Origin: an uncultured Pseudovibrio sp.
GTDB taxonomy: Bacteria > Pseudomonadota > Alphaproteobacteria > Rhizobiales > Stappiaceae
Length of the DNA: 64,000 nucleotides
Direction: 5' to 3'
NCBI GenBank assembly: GCA_947502585.1
Contig: CANNAV010000002.1
Location: 1-64,000, forward strand
Position numbers and translations under genes: made by a program. Numbering within the stretch: the stretch's first letter is position 1; each line of letters starts with the position of its first letter. This document shows, piece after piece, positions 39,607-50,878 of this stretch. Below the pieces are notes generated by a model. It had not been told where the DNA came from. It did no database searches and saw only the letters and a list, made by a program, of their open reading frames with translations.

Positions 39607-41820
39607 GTGAGTCAGCAAGAGGAATTTTTTGGCAGCGGCCTGATGTGCAAGGCAGAGGTGATTGTTCCAGTGTTGGTTCCTGTCGCTGTCGCGGGTGCTT
39701 ATTCTTATAAGGTACCGCCTGACATGGACGTGCGCCCCGGCTCCATCGTCCGTGTGCCTCTTGGCCCGCGTGAGGTGATTGGCACCGTTTGGGATGGACA
39801 ACCGGACACAAAGGTTAACCCCAGGAGGCTGAAAAGCATCCTGCATGTCTATGATACGCCTCCGGTTGCTGAAGATCTCAGGAAATACATAGACTGGGTT
39901 GCAGCCTGGACGCTAGGCGCTCCGGGCATGGTTTTGCGCATGGTACTGCGCTCAGAAGAAGCTCTGGAACCGGAAACACTTCTCTCAGGTGTGCGCTATA
40001 TTGACGGCATGCAGCCTGACCGCATGACGCCTGCTCGCTCAAAAGTCATGGAGCTGGTTGAAAATGGCGTGGCGTGGACACGGCCCGGCCTGGCCAGCGC
40101 CGCGGGCGTCAGTTCCTCCGTAATTGATGGTCTTAAAAAGCAAGGTGTGCTGGAAGAAGCGATGCTGCCGGCAACCCCGCCATTGCCCGACCCTGATCCG
40201 TCTCTCCCGGGCAAAAAGCTTACAGAACTGCAGCAAGGCGCTGCGAGCGAGTTGTGCGAGGCCATCGGAAATGGGTTCAAAGCCTTCCTTATTGATGGAG
40301 TGACAGGCTCAGGAAAGACGGAAGTTTATTTCGAAGCCGTTGCCCAGGCACTTAAAAACAACGAACAGGCTCTGGTTCTCATTCCGGAAATTGCGCTCAC
40401 TAATCAGTTTTTGGATCGGTTTGAGCAGCGATTTGGGGTCAGACCAGCTGAATGGCACTCGCAAGTGCCCTCAAAACGACGCGCCAGAACATGGCGTGGG
40501 GTCGCAAATGGCGAAGTGAAGGTCGTAGTTGGTGCGCGTTCTGCACTTTTCCTTCCTTTTCACAGGCTAGGTTTGCTGGTCGTGGATGAAGAGCATGATA
40601 CGGCCTACAAACAAGATGACCGCATCCCTTACAACGCCAGGGATATGGCCGTTGTAAGAGGGCATATCTCTGGTTTCCCCGTCGTGCTTGCCAGTGCAAC
40701 ACCATCTGTGGAAAGTCAGGTAAATGCGAAGCTGGGTCGATACACTAAAATCGTACTTCCGGTGCGTGCTTCCGGTGCGGAAATGCCAGTAATCAAAGGC
40801 ATCGATATGCGCTGTGACGGGCCTGAGCGGGGCAAATGGCTGGCGCCTGCGCTGGTTAATGAAATAAAGGAAACCCTGACCAGCGGTAACCAGGTTCTGC
40901 TCTTTCTGAACCGTAGGGGTTATGCCCCACTGACCCTGTGCAGAACCTGCGGCTATCGGTTCCATTGTGAAAACTGCTCAGCTTGGCTGGTGGAGCACCG
41001 CTTTAAGGGTAAGTTGGTATGTCATCACTGCGGCTATTCACAGCCTGTGCCGGATAAATGTCCCGAGTGCAGCAAGCCCGATACACTGGTTGCATGTGGT
41101 CCTGGCGTGGAGCGAATTGCTGAAGATGTCTCTGCGTTATTTCCCGAGGCACGCCTCCTTGTTCTCTCCTCTGATTTACCGGGCGGAACAGAACGCATAA
41201 ATCGCGAAATGAAGCTCGTTGAAACGGGTAAAGTTGACATTGTTATCGGCACGCAATTGGCCGCAAAAGGGCATAACTTTCCTTTAATGACCCTTGTCGG
41301 CGTGATTGATGCTGATCTGGGCCTCGCTAATGGTGATCCAAGAGCAGCAGAACGCACGTTCCAGCTATTGGCTCAGGTGACAGGCCGCGCTGGCCGAATA
41401 TACGGAAAAGGCAGAGGATTGCTGCAAACTTACAACCCTGAACAGCCGGTTATCAGGGCACTTCTCTCAGGAAATCCCGAGGAGTTTTATGCTGCGGAAA
41501 TCGAGTCGCGGGAGAACGCAGGGCTCCCTCCGTTCGGAAGACTTGCAGCATTGATAATCTCTGGTGCCGACAGATCTCTCACCGAAAAGTTTTCCAAAAC
41601 TCTTGCGGCAGGTAGTCCTGGCTCGCAAGGCGTTCAGGTCCTCGGCCCGGCAGAGGCTGCAATGGCTCTGGTGAGGGGCAGATATCGGTTCCGTCTGCTC
41701 GCGATCGCGCCCCGGAGCGTTGATTTACAAGGTTTTCTGAGAAACTGGTTGTCTGCCACCCCAAAGCCGACCGGTGGCATCAGAGTGCAGGTTGATGTTG
41801 ACCCCCAAAGTTTCATGTAG
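39607..41820 (+). CDS. priA: primosomal protein N', PriA helicase
   Basis: PriA restarts stalled replication forks. The 737-residue protein has the N-terminal DNA-binding domain (VIVPVLVPVAVAGAYSYKVP), Walker A GVTGSGKTEVYFEA, a DEAH-like motif LVVDEEHDTAYK, and the zinc-binding cluster with eight cysteines in CRTCGYRFHCENCS and CHHCGYSQPVPDKCPEC. The helicase motif VTGRAGRIYGKGRGLLQTY is also present. I start at GTG 39607, since GGAG lies just upstream; a TTG nine codons earlier is an alternative. It stands alone ahead of the atp operon. Confidence 0.95.
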   Translation: MSQQEEFFGSGLMCKAEVIVPVLVPVAVAGAYSYKVPPDMDVRPGSIVRVPLGPREVIGTVWDGQPDTKVNPRRLKSILHVYDTPPVAEDLRKYIDWVAAWTLGAPGMVLRMVLRSEEALEPETLLSGVRYIDGMQPDRMTPARSKVMELVENGVAWTRPGLASAAGVSSSVIDGLKKQGVLEEAMLPATPPLPDPDPSLPGKKLTELQQGAASELCEAIGNGFKAFLIDGVTGSGKTEVYFEAVAQALKNNEQALVLIPEIALTNQFLDRFEQRFGVRPAEWHSQVPSKRRARTWRGVANGEVKVVVGARSALFLPFHRLGLLVVDEEHDTAYKQDDRIPYNARDMAVVRGHISGFPVVLASATPSVESQVNAKLGRYTKIVLPVRASGAEMPVIKGIDMRCDGPERGKWLAPALVNEIKETLTSGNQVLLFLNRRGYAPLTLCRTCGYRFHCENCSAWLVEHRFKGKLVCHHCGYSQPVPDKCPECSKPDTLVACGPGVERIAEDVSALFPEARLLVLSSDLPGGTERINREMKLVETGKVDIVIGTQLAAKGHNFPLMTLVGVIDADLGLANGDPRAAERTFQLLAQVTGRAGRIYGKGRGLLQTYNPEQPVIRALLSGNPEEFYAAEIESRENAGLPPFGRLAALIISGADRSLTEKFSKTLAAGSPGSQGVQVLGPAEAAMALVRGRYRFRLLAIAPRSVDLQGFLRNWLSATPKPTGGIRVQVDVDPQSFM

Positions 41821-42034
41821 TGCCGTGCAGAAAGTTTACCATCTCAATGTATGTGTTGGAATACTTACGCTATATTGCAAGGCGTTCAAGCGTGTGCTAT
41901 GCGAAGCGCGGCTTTATCGGCACAGTTATATCTAATTGTGCCATTCAAATTGAATTAGACGCGACTTATCAAGGATTTGGATTTCCGGCGAGCCAGCCGC
42001 CAGAATCTTGTATGCGCGGGAGAGCACGGATCCA

Positions 42035-42595
42035 GTGACTGACAACGTATCTCTCATTTCAGGCGTGGCCTTGCGTTATGCTTCTGCGCTGTTGGACCTT
42101 GCTGAGGAGCAGGGTGCGACGGCAGAAGTGGAAATAGGTCTCGACCAGTTTGAGGCGCTCTTAAACGAGAGTGCTGATCTTGATCGTCTTATCAAGAGCC
42201 CCGTTTTTAGTGCAGACGCTCAATTAAAGGCGATCTCTGCTATTTTGGAAAAGGCCGGTATTTCCGGCCTGACCGCAAATTTTGTGAAGCTGGTTGCCCA
42301 AAACAGGCGCCTCTTTGCCGTTCCAGGCATGATTCAGGGTTTCCGGGAGCAGCTTGCTGCAAAACGTGGAGAAGTTACCGCTCTGGTAACCTCCGCAACG
42401 GAGTTGAACGCTGAGCATGTCGCTGCTCTCCAGGAAGCACTCAACGCTTCTACGGGCAAGAATGTGAAGATTGCAGTGAAGGTGGACTCATCCATTCTTG
42501 GAGGTTTGATCGTGAAGATCGGCAGCCGGATGATTGATACGTCACTGCGAACCAAGCTCAACTCTCTTAAGTTCGCGATGAAAGAGGTCGGCTGA
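42035..42595 (+). CDS. atpH: ATP synthase delta subunit
   Basis: AtpH links the F1 head to the stator of ATP synthase. The 186-residue protein has the N-terminal helical pattern [18 protein letters not shown] and the conserved C-terminal [22 protein letters not shown] start at GTG 42035, a length expected for alphaproteobacterial delta subunits; a TTG nine codons upstream has no homology. Its TGA stop overlaps the atpA ATG by one base. The Fo genes are not present here, which fits the split F1 and Fo operons of alphaproteobacteria. Confidence 0.93.
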   Translation: MTDNVSLISGVALRYASALLDLAEEQGATAEVEIGLDQFEALLNESADLDRLIKSPVFSADAQLKAISAILEKAGISGLTANFVKLVAQNRRLFAVPGMIQGFREQLAAKRGEVTALVTSATELNAEHVAALQEALNASTGKNVKIAVKVDSSILGGLIVKIGSRMIDTSLRTKLNSLKFAMKEVG

Positions 42596-44124
42596 TGGAT
42601 ATTCGGGCCGCGGAAATTTCCGCTATCCTCAAGGACCAGATCAGGAACTTCGGCAAGGAAGCTGAAGTGACTGAAGTTGGTCAAGTACTTTCCGTAGGCG
42701 ACGGCATTGCCCGCGTTTACGGCCTGGACAACGTCCAGGCGGGTGAAATGGTTGAATTCCCAGGTGGTATCCGGGGAATGGCATTGAACCTTGAAACTGA
42801 CAATGTCGGTGTTGTTATCTTCGGTAATGACCGTGACATTAAAGAAGGCGACACGGTAAAACGTACCGGCGCTATTGTGGAAGTTCCGGTAGGTAAGGGT
42901 TTGCTGGGTCGCGTTGTCGATCCACTCGGCAACCCAATCGACGGCAAAGGTCCGATCGAGTCTGCTGAACGTAAACGCGTTGACGTGAAAGCACCAGGCA
43001 TTCTGCCTCGTAAGTCGGTTCACGAGCCAATGTCTACAGGTCTTAAAGCGATTGATGCTTTGATTCCGATTGGCCGTGGTCAGCGCGAACTGGTGATCGG
43101 GGACCGTCAGACCGGTAAAACCGCAATCATCCTGGATACCTTCCTCAACCAGAAGCCTTTGCACGCATCTGACAACGAACACGAGAAGCTTTACTGCATC
43201 TACGTTGCCGTTGGCCAGAAGCGCTCAACTGTTGCTCAGTTTGTGAAAGCTCTGGAAGACGCCGGTGCTCTGGAATATTCCATCGTTGTTGCAGCAACAG
43301 CGTCCGATCCTGCTCCATTGCAGTATCTGGCACCTTTTGCAGGCACCACAATGGGTGAGTACTTCCGCGACAACTCCATGCACGCTGTGATCGGTTATGA
43401 TGACTTGTCCAAGCAGGCTGTTGCTTATCGTCAGATGTCCCTGCTGCTCCGCCGTCCACCAGGACGTGAAGCATACCCGGGTGACGTGTTCTATCTGCAC
43501 TCCCGTCTGCTTGAGCGTTCTGCTAAGCTGAACGACGAGCACGGCCTCGGTTCTTTGACCGCGCTGCCAGTGATTGAAACACAGGGTGGTGACGTTTCTG
43601 CGTTTATTCCGACCAACGTGATTTCCATCACCGACGGTCAGATCTTCCTTGAAACGGATCTGTTCTTCCAGGGCATTCGTCCAGCGGTAAACGTTGGTCT
43701 GTCAGTTTCCCGTGTGGGCTCTTCCGCTCAGATTAAAGCGATGAAGCAGGTTGCTGGCCCGGTTAAGGGTGAGCTGGCTCAGTACCGCGAGATGGCTGCA
43801 TTCGCGCAGTTTGGTTCTGATCTGGATGCAACCACTCAGAAGCTTCTGAACCGTGGTGCACGCCTGACCGAATTGCTGAAACAGCCTCAGTTCTCGCCGC
43901 TTAAAACGGAAGAACAGGTTGCTGTGATCTTCGCTGGTGTGAACGGCTATCTGGACGATCGTCCTGTTGGTGAGGTTCGCGAATTTGAAGCTGGCCTGCT
44001 GCGCTTCCTGCGTGCAGAACATGCAGACCTTCTCTCCGCTATCTGGGAGAAGAAGGCACTCGACGCCGATTTGACAAACAAGCTGAAAGCTGCAGTGGAA
44101 GCTTACGTCAAGACCCTCGGTTAA
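42595..44124 (+). CDS. atpA: ATP synthase alpha subunit
   Basis: AtpA is the regulatory alpha subunit of F1. The 509-residue protein has the start [16 protein letters not shown], the nucleotide-binding P-loop [33 protein letters not shown], and the C-terminal [17 protein letters not shown] followed by [18 protein letters not shown]. The product is full-length. It sits in the atpHAGDC operon, with its start overlapping atpH and atpG 33 bases downstream. Confidence 0.98.
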   Translation: MDIRAAEISAILKDQIRNFGKEAEVTEVGQVLSVGDGIARVYGLDNVQAGEMVEFPGGIRGMALNLETDNVGVVIFGNDRDIKEGDTVKRTGAIVEVPVGKGLLGRVVDPLGNPIDGKGPIESAERKRVDVKAPGILPRKSVHEPMSTGLKAIDALIPIGRGQRELVIGDRQTGKTAIILDTFLNQKPLHASDNEHEKLYCIYVAVGQKRSTVAQFVKALEDAGALEYSIVVAATASDPAPLQYLAPFAGTTMGEYFRDNSMHAVIGYDDLSKQAVAYRQMSLLLRRPPGREAYPGDVFYLHSRLLERSAKLNDEHGLGSLTALPVIETQGGDVSAFIPTNVISITDGQIFLETDLFFQGIRPAVNVGLSVSRVGSSAQIKAMKQVAGPVKGELAQYREMAAFAQFGSDLDATTQKLLNRGARLTELLKQPQFSPLKTEEQVAVIFAGVNGYLDDRPVGEVREFEAGLLRFLRAEHADLLSAIWEKKALDADLTNKLKAAVEAYVKTLG

Positions 44125-44157
44125 TTCGAAGCAACGGGATAAGGAACAAGAGCGCCC

Positions 44158-45045
44158 ATGGCGAGCCTCAAGGACCTAAAAAACCGCATCGCTTCGGTCA
44201 AAGCGACGCAGAAAATCACCAAAGCCATGAAAATGGTGGCCGCGGCGAAACTGCGTCGTGCCCAGGATGCTGCAGAAGCCAGTCGACCCTATGCTGAACG
44301 CATGGGGACAGTACTTGGCAATCTTGCAGCTGGGTTCGAAGGTCGGGATGATGCGCCGAAGCTGATGACGGGTACGGGGCAGGATCAGATTCATCTGCTC
44401 CTCGTCTGCACGGCAGAGCGTGGCCTCTGCGGTGGTTTCAACTCGTCGATAGCACGTCTGGCACGTGAACACGCAGACAGACTTCTTTCCGAAGGTAAGA
44501 CGATAAAGATCGTCACCGTTGGTAAGAAGGGGCATGACGCCCTGAAACGTGGTTACGGTCAGTACATAGTAGAGAACATCGAACTGCGCGGCCTGAAATC
44601 TGTTGAATTCAGCGACACAAAGCACATCGGCGATCTCGTCATGGAAATGTTCCAGGAGGAGAAATACGATATTTGCACATTGTTTTACGCGCAGTTCCAA
44701 TCGGTAATAAGTCAGGTTCCGACCGCCAGGCAGCTTATCCCAGCTCAGTTTGAAGCGAAAGATGAAGCTCAGGACGGTTCCACTGAGGACGCGCTATATG
44801 AATACGAACCTGGTGAACAGGAGATCCTTGAAACTCTCCTGCCACGTAACGTCGCTATTCAGATTTACAGCGCAATCCTTGAAAACGGTGCCTCAGAGCA
44901 GGGCGCGCGCATGGCCGCTATGGACAGTGCAACGCGTAATGCCGGTGAGATGATCGACAAACTGACAACGACCTACAACCGTCAGCGTCAGGCTCAGATC
45001 ACGACGGAACTGATTGAAATTATAGCGGGCGCGGAAGCGCTCTGA
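44158..45045 (+). CDS. atpG: ATP synthase gamma subunit
   Basis: AtpG is the central stalk that rotates inside the alpha-beta ring. The 295-residue protein has the N-terminal helix [20 protein letters not shown] followed by [16 protein letters not shown], the [16 protein letters not shown] region, and the C-terminal helix with [25 protein letters not shown], both strongly conserved. Its stop is 25 bases ahead of the atpD start. Confidence 0.97.
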   Translation: MASLKDLKNRIASVKATQKITKAMKMVAAAKLRRAQDAAEASRPYAERMGTVLGNLAAGFEGRDDAPKLMTGTGQDQIHLLLVCTAERGLCGGFNSSIARLAREHADRLLSEGKTIKIVTVGKKGHDALKRGYGQYIVENIELRGLKSVEFSDTKHIGDLVMEMFQEEKYDICTLFYAQFQSVISQVPTARQLIPAQFEAKDEAQDGSTEDALYEYEPGEQEILETLLPRNVAIQIYSAILENGASEQGARMAAMDSATRNAGEMIDKLTTTYNRQRQAQITTELIEIIAGAEAL

Positions 45046-45067
45046 CCGGGTTGAGACGAGGATTTAA

Positions 45068-46495
<1,428 letters not shown>

Positions 46496-46574
46496 TCTCG
46501 GTTCTTTTGAACCGGTGACTTCTTTGGGTGGCGCATCTGGCGTCACTCCTGGAAACGGATAGAGGATGAGCTAA

Positions 46575-46982
46575 ATGGCTGAAGCATTTCAGTTTGAGCT
46601 GGTTTCACCAGAGCGCCTTCTGCTCTCGGCAAAGGTTACGGACGTAACTGTACCCGGTTCTGAAGGTGAGTTCGGTGTCGGCGCTGGTCACTCGCCGCTC
46701 TTGTCAACCATGCGTCCGGGTGTTGTTAAAGCACTCAGCGAAGATGGTTCCAGGCACGAGTATTTCGTGCGGGGTGGTTTTGCTGACGTTTCCGTGTCTG
46801 GCATGACTGTTCTGGCGGAACAGGCGATCCCGATGGCCGATCTCAATGCAGGTTACATCGCACAGCAGATTCAAGATGCAAGTGAAGATGTAGCGGATGC
46901 TAAGGACGAAGATGCACGGCAGGCTGCGCGGCTGGTACTTTCCCGGCTGCAAGAGCTGCAGGCAGCTATCAAAGCTTCCTGA
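46575..46982 (+). CDS. atpC: ATP synthase epsilon subunit
   Basis: AtpC is the epsilon subunit, a regulator of F1 that can inhibit ATP hydrolysis. The 135-residue protein has the beta-sandwich start FQFELVSPERLLLSAKVTDV and the GSEGEFGVGAGHSPLLSTM loop, then a C-terminal two-helix part (ASEDVADAKDEDARQAARLV). The family's length and order are normal. It is the last gene of the operon, followed by a strong terminator 24 bases downstream. Confidence 0.96.
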   Translation: MAEAFQFELVSPERLLLSAKVTDVTVPGSEGEFGVGAGHSPLLSTMRPGVVKALSEDGSRHEYFVRGGFADVSVSGMTVLAEQAIPMADLNAGYIAQQIQDASEDVADAKDEDARQAARLVLSRLQELQAAIKAS

Positions 46983-47006
46983 TTCGGCATCCGATGCCAA
47001 AAAACA

Positions 47007-47034
47007 AAAGCCTCGGCACTGCCGGGGCTTTTTA
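47007..47034 (+). terminator. rho-independent terminator of atpHAGDC
   Basis: AAAGCCTCGGC at 47007-47017 pairs with GCCGGGGCTTT at 47021-47031 (one G-U pair) around ACT, followed by T residues. It ends the atp operon. Confidence 0.85.
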
Positions 47035-47273
47035 TCTTTGAAGGAGGCGTATACTGAGAGTGCATGGACTGCGGTTCTTCAACATCATCTGCATTATTGC
47101 CGGAACCTCGGGTGATCGTCACCATAAAGGTTGCAGTCAAATCGCCTCCAACTCTGTTATAAAGCAGTTTGCTCGCTGAAATCTCCAATTACCTCAGGTA
47201 ATCCTGGCGAAATTCTGAAAGGTCTGTGTTGCTCAATATCCGCTGGAAGGCGCAGCTCAGTGTAATATGCACT
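47035..47273. other. gene-free stretch between the atp operon and the GcrA-like gene
   Basis: No coding frame is convincing. AAGGAGG at 47039-47045 looks like a ribosome-binding site, but the nearest start codons are too far away to use it and open only short frames. A dispersed palindrome follows. Confidence 0.35.
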
Positions 47274-47305
47274 CTTATCCGGAAACCGGGCCACTTTTCG
47301 GAAAC
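47274..47305. repeat. dispersed palindrome copy 5
   Basis: In reverse orientation this reads GTTTCCGAAAAGTGGCCCGG followed by TTTCCGG, the same core as the other copies, in gene-free DNA after the atp operon. Confidence 0.55.
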
Positions 47306-47340
47306 AGCCCGAAACCGCACCCTGAATGGGGACAAAAACA

Positions 47341-47367
47341 AAAGCCCCGGGGAGTCCGGAGCTTTTT
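47341..47367 (-). terminator. terminator of the GcrA-like gene
   Basis: AAAGCCCCGG at 47341-47350 pairs with CCGGAGCTTT at 47356-47365 in nine of ten positions, with T runs on both flanks. It lies about 80 bases past the stop of the minus-strand GcrA-like gene. Confidence 0.65.
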
Positions 47368-47446
47368 GTATCTGCCTATGCAAAAAGCAGGCTCTTTAAA
47401 CCGTTAAGCGGGAGAAAAGAGCGCCGCAGGTACTGCAGCCCGTTGA

Positions 47447-47662
47447 CTAGGCTGCAAGACGCTTTTTATTTGCTGCTGCGTTTGCAGCGCGCACTTCCTC
47501 AGCACGCGCTTTACGCTGCTCAGGTGTTTCGTAAACAATTGTGCGATGGTAATCGCAGTAAGAGCCATTTTCAGCGCGGTTCTTGCAAGGGAATGTATAA
47601 CTTCCGCTGTCACCTTCAGTCCACTTACACTGGCCTGCCCTAGGCATAACTGGTGCTTTCAT
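47447..47662 (-). CDS. small GcrA C-terminal-like protein
   Basis: The 71-residue protein has the pattern GQCKWTEGDSGSYTFPCKN followed by GSYCDYHRTIVYETPEQR, with Cys12, Cys26, Cys36 and His39. This is the C-x13-C-x9-C-x2-H spacing seen in the C-terminal part of the cell-cycle regulator GcrA, which there lies after an N-terminal DNA-binding domain. Here the DNA-binding part is missing, so it is probably not a full GcrA regulator. It may be a metal-binding small protein. A basic helix (RKARAEEVRAANAAANKKRL) forms the C-terminus. It stands alone with its own terminator. Confidence 0.6.
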   Translation of the reverse strand: MKAPVMPRAGQCKWTEGDSGSYTFPCKNRAENGSYCDYHRTIVYETPEQRKARAEEVRAANAAANKKRLAA

Positions 47663-48044
47663 TTACCAACCCTTGTTCTTTGGAGCCAGTCAATCAACAT
47701 TTGCATTCATGCGGGAGGAGCGTGAATACCATTCTCGCAGTTGGATCGTTGGAACCATTTTTGATTTTGGGATCACCGGAATTTTCTTTTGCAGGATTAA
47801 AAGCAAATAAATTTACCGGATGGCAAAAAGATTATCTCTCCCCTTTCCAAAATGCCAGATATTTTTAGCTGTGTAGAAATGCTTATACAAGAAAATTTGG
47901 GGAAAATATTTTTCTTATTTTTAATAGTGCAACTAAAACAGCCAGATAGGCGGGTCTATGTGTATGCACCAATAATAACCCCCACGTGAATTCTGCTGGG
48001 TCATTGTTGTTGCTCCACATATTTCATTCATCAATTGTGGCGAA
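47663..48044. other. gene-free region before the molybdenum-related genes
   Basis: No gene, clear terminator or repeat is seen in these 382 bases. The right portion is strongly AT-rich. It should contain the promoter of the GcrA-like gene at the left end and the end region of the fused MobA-like gene at the right. Confidence 0.35.
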
Positions 48045-49673
48045 TTATTGTTTTTCAGAATGCTTTCCCAGCACTCCACCGGCGCTGTGAAGTGCTTCAG
48101 CGTCATCCAGATCAAATCGCGCGGCTTCTCCCAGCTCTACGGTATACACCACCGAAGGGTTCTGCTGGATGATTAGTTTGCCACCAATATCACCTCGCAG
48201 GTTGAGGAGATCTTCAAAGAACGCACGATCCCATAGTACCGGGTTACCCTGTTTGCCGAGCGTTGTAGAGACACCGATCAACTGGTCCTGCATAACATCG
48301 TAATGGTTCAAAAGCTTGTTGATGTCTTCTGCGGAGACGAAAGGCATATCTCCAAGAAGAATGAGCGCGGTGTTTGATTGTTCGCTGACGCTCTCAATTC
48401 CCTTTTTGACAGAAGATGAAATCCCTTCATCATACGCCGCATTGTGTCTGAAACGAATCGGTAATCCGGAAAGTACCTCTCCCACCTCACAGGCCATCGC
48501 CCCCGTTACCACGATGAGTTCATTTAACTCACTGGCAAGCGCATGTTCGGCCACATGGCGTACGACTGGCTTCCCATCAATAAGCGCCAGCAGTTTGTTA
48601 TGATCTCCCATGCGAGAGGAGTTGCCTGCTGCCAGCAGAATACCGCTGCATATGGCCCGGTCAACCTCGTCAGTAAGAGGATGGCCCCTGGGCTGAGGAC
48701 GACTGTGGATTTCTTTCAGGAGCCCGCCAACCCCCATAGACATGATATCCCTGCCGGTCACGCGTATGTCGGCCAGCAGGCGCTGCAGGATCCAGTCAAA
48801 ACCATTCTCTTGCGGGCTGCGTGCGCATCCTGGGGCGCCAACAACCGGCGTTCCCTTAAGCTCTCCCAGCACCAGCAAATTACCTGGATCAACCGGCATC
48901 CCAAATTGGATGAGTTCACCACCGGCGGCCAGAAGGGCGGCAGGGATAACATCCCCCTGATCCACCACTGCTGAAGCCCCGAACACAACAATCAGATCAG
49001 CGTTCAGCACTTGCTCTTTGCCTAGGGCATGTGTGAGAGCGCCTTCCTCATGGGGCACACGCAGATCCGCAGTGACAGTACTTGCGGCAATGTCCAGCCG
49101 CTCCTGCAAAACGCGAAGGCTCTTCGCAATGACGGTCTGTTTCAAATGGGCGAGCGTGGTGGAGATGACCGCAACTGACTTAGGCGTATACGCAGCCACC
49201 GAGATAGCCCCGGAGATCTTGTCAGCAGCGCTCTCTGCCAACGCCCGGTCAACGGCTAACGGAATAATCTTCGCAGTCGCAAGCATGCGTCCTTCACGCA
49301 CTTCTGTGAACGGAGGCAAGCAGGCAAACGTAATTGCCGGATCAATCAGGTTAGCTTCTGTCACCTTTTCAGCATCTACCTGCAAAATGCCGCTTTGTGA
49401 GGCGTAAAGATTGGATCTGCCGGTAAACGGAGCAGAAGCAGAAACAGCCGTTCCGCAAGCATGTTTGGCCAGCAAAGCAGCGGCTTCATCTTCGTGCAGA
49501 TCTGTTGCTTCAACTTGCGCGACCGTAACCATAACAACCCCTGCTGCAATCAGCTGGTTCACATCCGCATCACTGAGTTGATGTCCTTTAGAAAAGGAGA
49601 GGCCGTTCTGTTTGATGGAATGAGCGAGGTAACACCCCGCACTCTCTGCGGCTGATCTGCTTCCAAATTGCAC
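48045..49673 (-). CDS. molybdopterin-binding and MobA-like nucleotidyltransferase fusion
   Basis: This 542-residue protein combines two parts. The first, about residues 160-330, is a MoCF/MPT-binding-like domain (AVISTTLAHLKQTVIAKSL, LIVVFGASAVVDQGDVIPAA, GTPVVGAPGCARSPQENG). The second, about 340-535, is a MobA/MocA-type nucleotidyltransferase, with GILLAAGNSSRMGDHNKLLA and LILLGDMPFVSAEDINKLL. Such proteins probably attach CMP or similar to the molybdenum cofactor for xanthine-dehydrogenase-type enzymes. It starts with GTG one base after the xdhC stop, so the two genes are coupled. No molybdoenzyme structural gene is in the window, so its client is encoded elsewhere. Confidence 0.85.
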   Translation of the reverse strand: MQFGSRSAAESAGCYLAHSIKQNGLSFSKGHQLSDADVNQLIAAGVVMVTVAQVEATDLHEDEAAALLAKHACGTAVSASAPFTGRSNLYASQSGILQVDAEKVTEANLIDPAITFACLPPFTEVREGRMLATAKIIPLAVDRALAESAADKISGAISVAAYTPKSVAVISTTLAHLKQTVIAKSLRVLQERLDIAASTVTADLRVPHEEGALTHALGKEQVLNADLIVVFGASAVVDQGDVIPAALLAAGGELIQFGMPVDPGNLLVLGELKGTPVVGAPGCARSPQENGFDWILQRLLADIRVTGRDIMSMGVGGLLKEIHSRPQPRGHPLTDEVDRAICSGILLAAGNSSRMGDHNKLLALIDGKPVVRHVAEHALASELNELIVVTGAMACEVGEVLSGLPIRFRHNAAYDEGISSSVKKGIESVSEQSNTALILLGDMPFVSAEDINKLLNHYDVMQDQLIGVSTTLGKQGNPVLWDRAFFEDLLNLRGDIGGKLIIQQNPSVVYTVELGEAARFDLDDAEALHSAGGVLGKHSEKQ

Positions 49674-49674
49674 G

Positions 49675-50733
49675 TCAGCCCACCTTCTTCTGGTCTGCCC
49701 TGGTTCCGCGCAGGCTCACAATGATCTCCGCAAGCACTGCTACTGCAATTTCGGCCGGATTTGCAGCGCCAATATCAAGACCAATTGGCGCTTTGATCCG
49801 GGCGATGTCCTCTTCGCTCAGACCAGCAGCCACAAAACGTTCACAACGCTTTGCGTGGGTCTTTCGGCTCCCTAACGCGCCAACATAAAAGCAACCGGTT
49901 TTCAGCGCTTCCATCAATGGCACGTCATCAATCTTCGGGTCGTGGGTCACAGCAACAACGGCAGTGAAAGGATCGAGCTTCAGTTGCGCCATCACATCCT
50001 GGGGCCATTCAGTAAGCAGCGGCACCTGAGGGAAGCGCTCTTCAGAGGCAAATGCAGTGCGTGGATCAATAATCGTAATGTCAAACCCCGCTGTCTGAGC
50101 AATCGGAACCAGCGCCTGAGTAATATGAACAGCGCCCACCACCACAATGCGTGTAGCGGGGACCTGCATGCTCACAAAATACTCTTCACCACCCAGCGCC
50201 TGAACCCGTCCGGATTTGCCACTGCGAACACCGTTTTCAAAGGCAGTTGCCAGGGCTGCATCTTCCGCGTCATCTCCATACAGCATTACAGAGGACATGC
50301 CAGTTGCCAGATTGGTAAGCAGGGCCGCCGGCTGGCGTCCGGCTCTTGAAGCGTTCAGCAGACGGATATGCCCGCGATCCACCTCCGACGTCAGGGGCTC
50401 CAGATAAACGCCAATCCTGCCTCCACAGGAAAGGCCAACGCGCCACGCTGTTTCATCGGCGACGCCAAACTCAATCTTGCGCGCTTTGCCATCGTCCAGC
50501 ACGTCCATGGCTTCTGCAACCACAGCGCCTTCCACACAGCCGCCGGATACAGATCCCTCGAAGTCTCCACCCTCATCAATAATGAGATGGCTGCCAACCG
50601 GGCGCGGCGCAGAGCCCCACGTCTCAATAACCGTTGCCAGCACCAGCTTGCGCCCCTCAGATTGCCAGCGTTCAGCAACTCCAAGGACATCCAGTTTTTC
50701 GGAAAGCTCATGAGGCAGAGTGGCAACTGGCAT
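49675..50733 (-). CDS. xdhC: XdhC/CoxI-family molybdenum-cofactor insertion protein
   Basis: XdhC-type proteins bind and insert the sulfurated molybdenum cofactor into xanthine-dehydrogenase-family enzymes. The 352-residue protein has the family start VLATVIETWGSAPRPVGSHL, GSVSGGCVEGAVV, SCGGRIGVYLEPL, and a C-terminal Rossmann-like part with IVVVGAVHITQALVPIAQTA and YVGALGSRKTHAKRCERF. I start at ATG 50733; open codons above it have no homology. It is one base ahead of the MobA-like gene, and both belong to the same minus-strand unit. Confidence 0.88.
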   Translation of the reverse strand: MPVATLPHELSEKLDVLGVAERWQSEGRKLVLATVIETWGSAPRPVGSHLIIDEGGDFEGSVSGGCVEGAVVAEAMDVLDDGKARKIEFGVADETAWRVGLSCGGRIGVYLEPLTSEVDRGHIRLLNASRAGRQPAALLTNLATGMSSVMLYGDDAEDAALATAFENGVRSGKSGRVQALGGEEYFVSMQVPATRIVVVGAVHITQALVPIAQTAGFDITIIDPRTAFASEERFPQVPLLTEWPQDVMAQLKLDPFTAVVAVTHDPKIDDVPLMEALKTGCFYVGALGSRKTHAKRCERFVAAGLSEEDIARIKAPIGLDIGAANPAEIAVAVLAEIIVSLRGTRADQKKVG

Positions 50734-50824
50734 AGCAGACTCGCAATTGATTGGGCCCGGACTGAATGAGGATTCTAGCCTGCTTCTTGAGCAGGACGCA
50801 ACAACAGAACAGTGTTCAGTAAAA

Positions 50825-50856
50825 CAAAAAAGCGCCGGAACTTTCGCTCCAGCGCT
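50825..50856 (-). terminator. rho-independent terminator of pckA
   Basis: On the minus strand AGCGCTGGA pairs with TCCGGCGCT (one G-U pair) and is followed by TTTTTTGTTTT. It begins 23 bases past the pckA stop. Confidence 0.85.
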
Positions 50857-50878
50857 CTGTTCGGGGGGCTGATGATTA

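Noticed and set aside
47058-47165. Small plus-strand frame after AAGGAGG at 47039
   Set aside because: The ribosome-binding-like site is too far from the start codon, and the 35-residue product has no recognisable features.
46871-47188. Minus-strand frame overlapping the end of atpC
   Set aside because: It runs through the atp terminator and opposite atpC, and its residues show no family pattern. It is a shadow frame.
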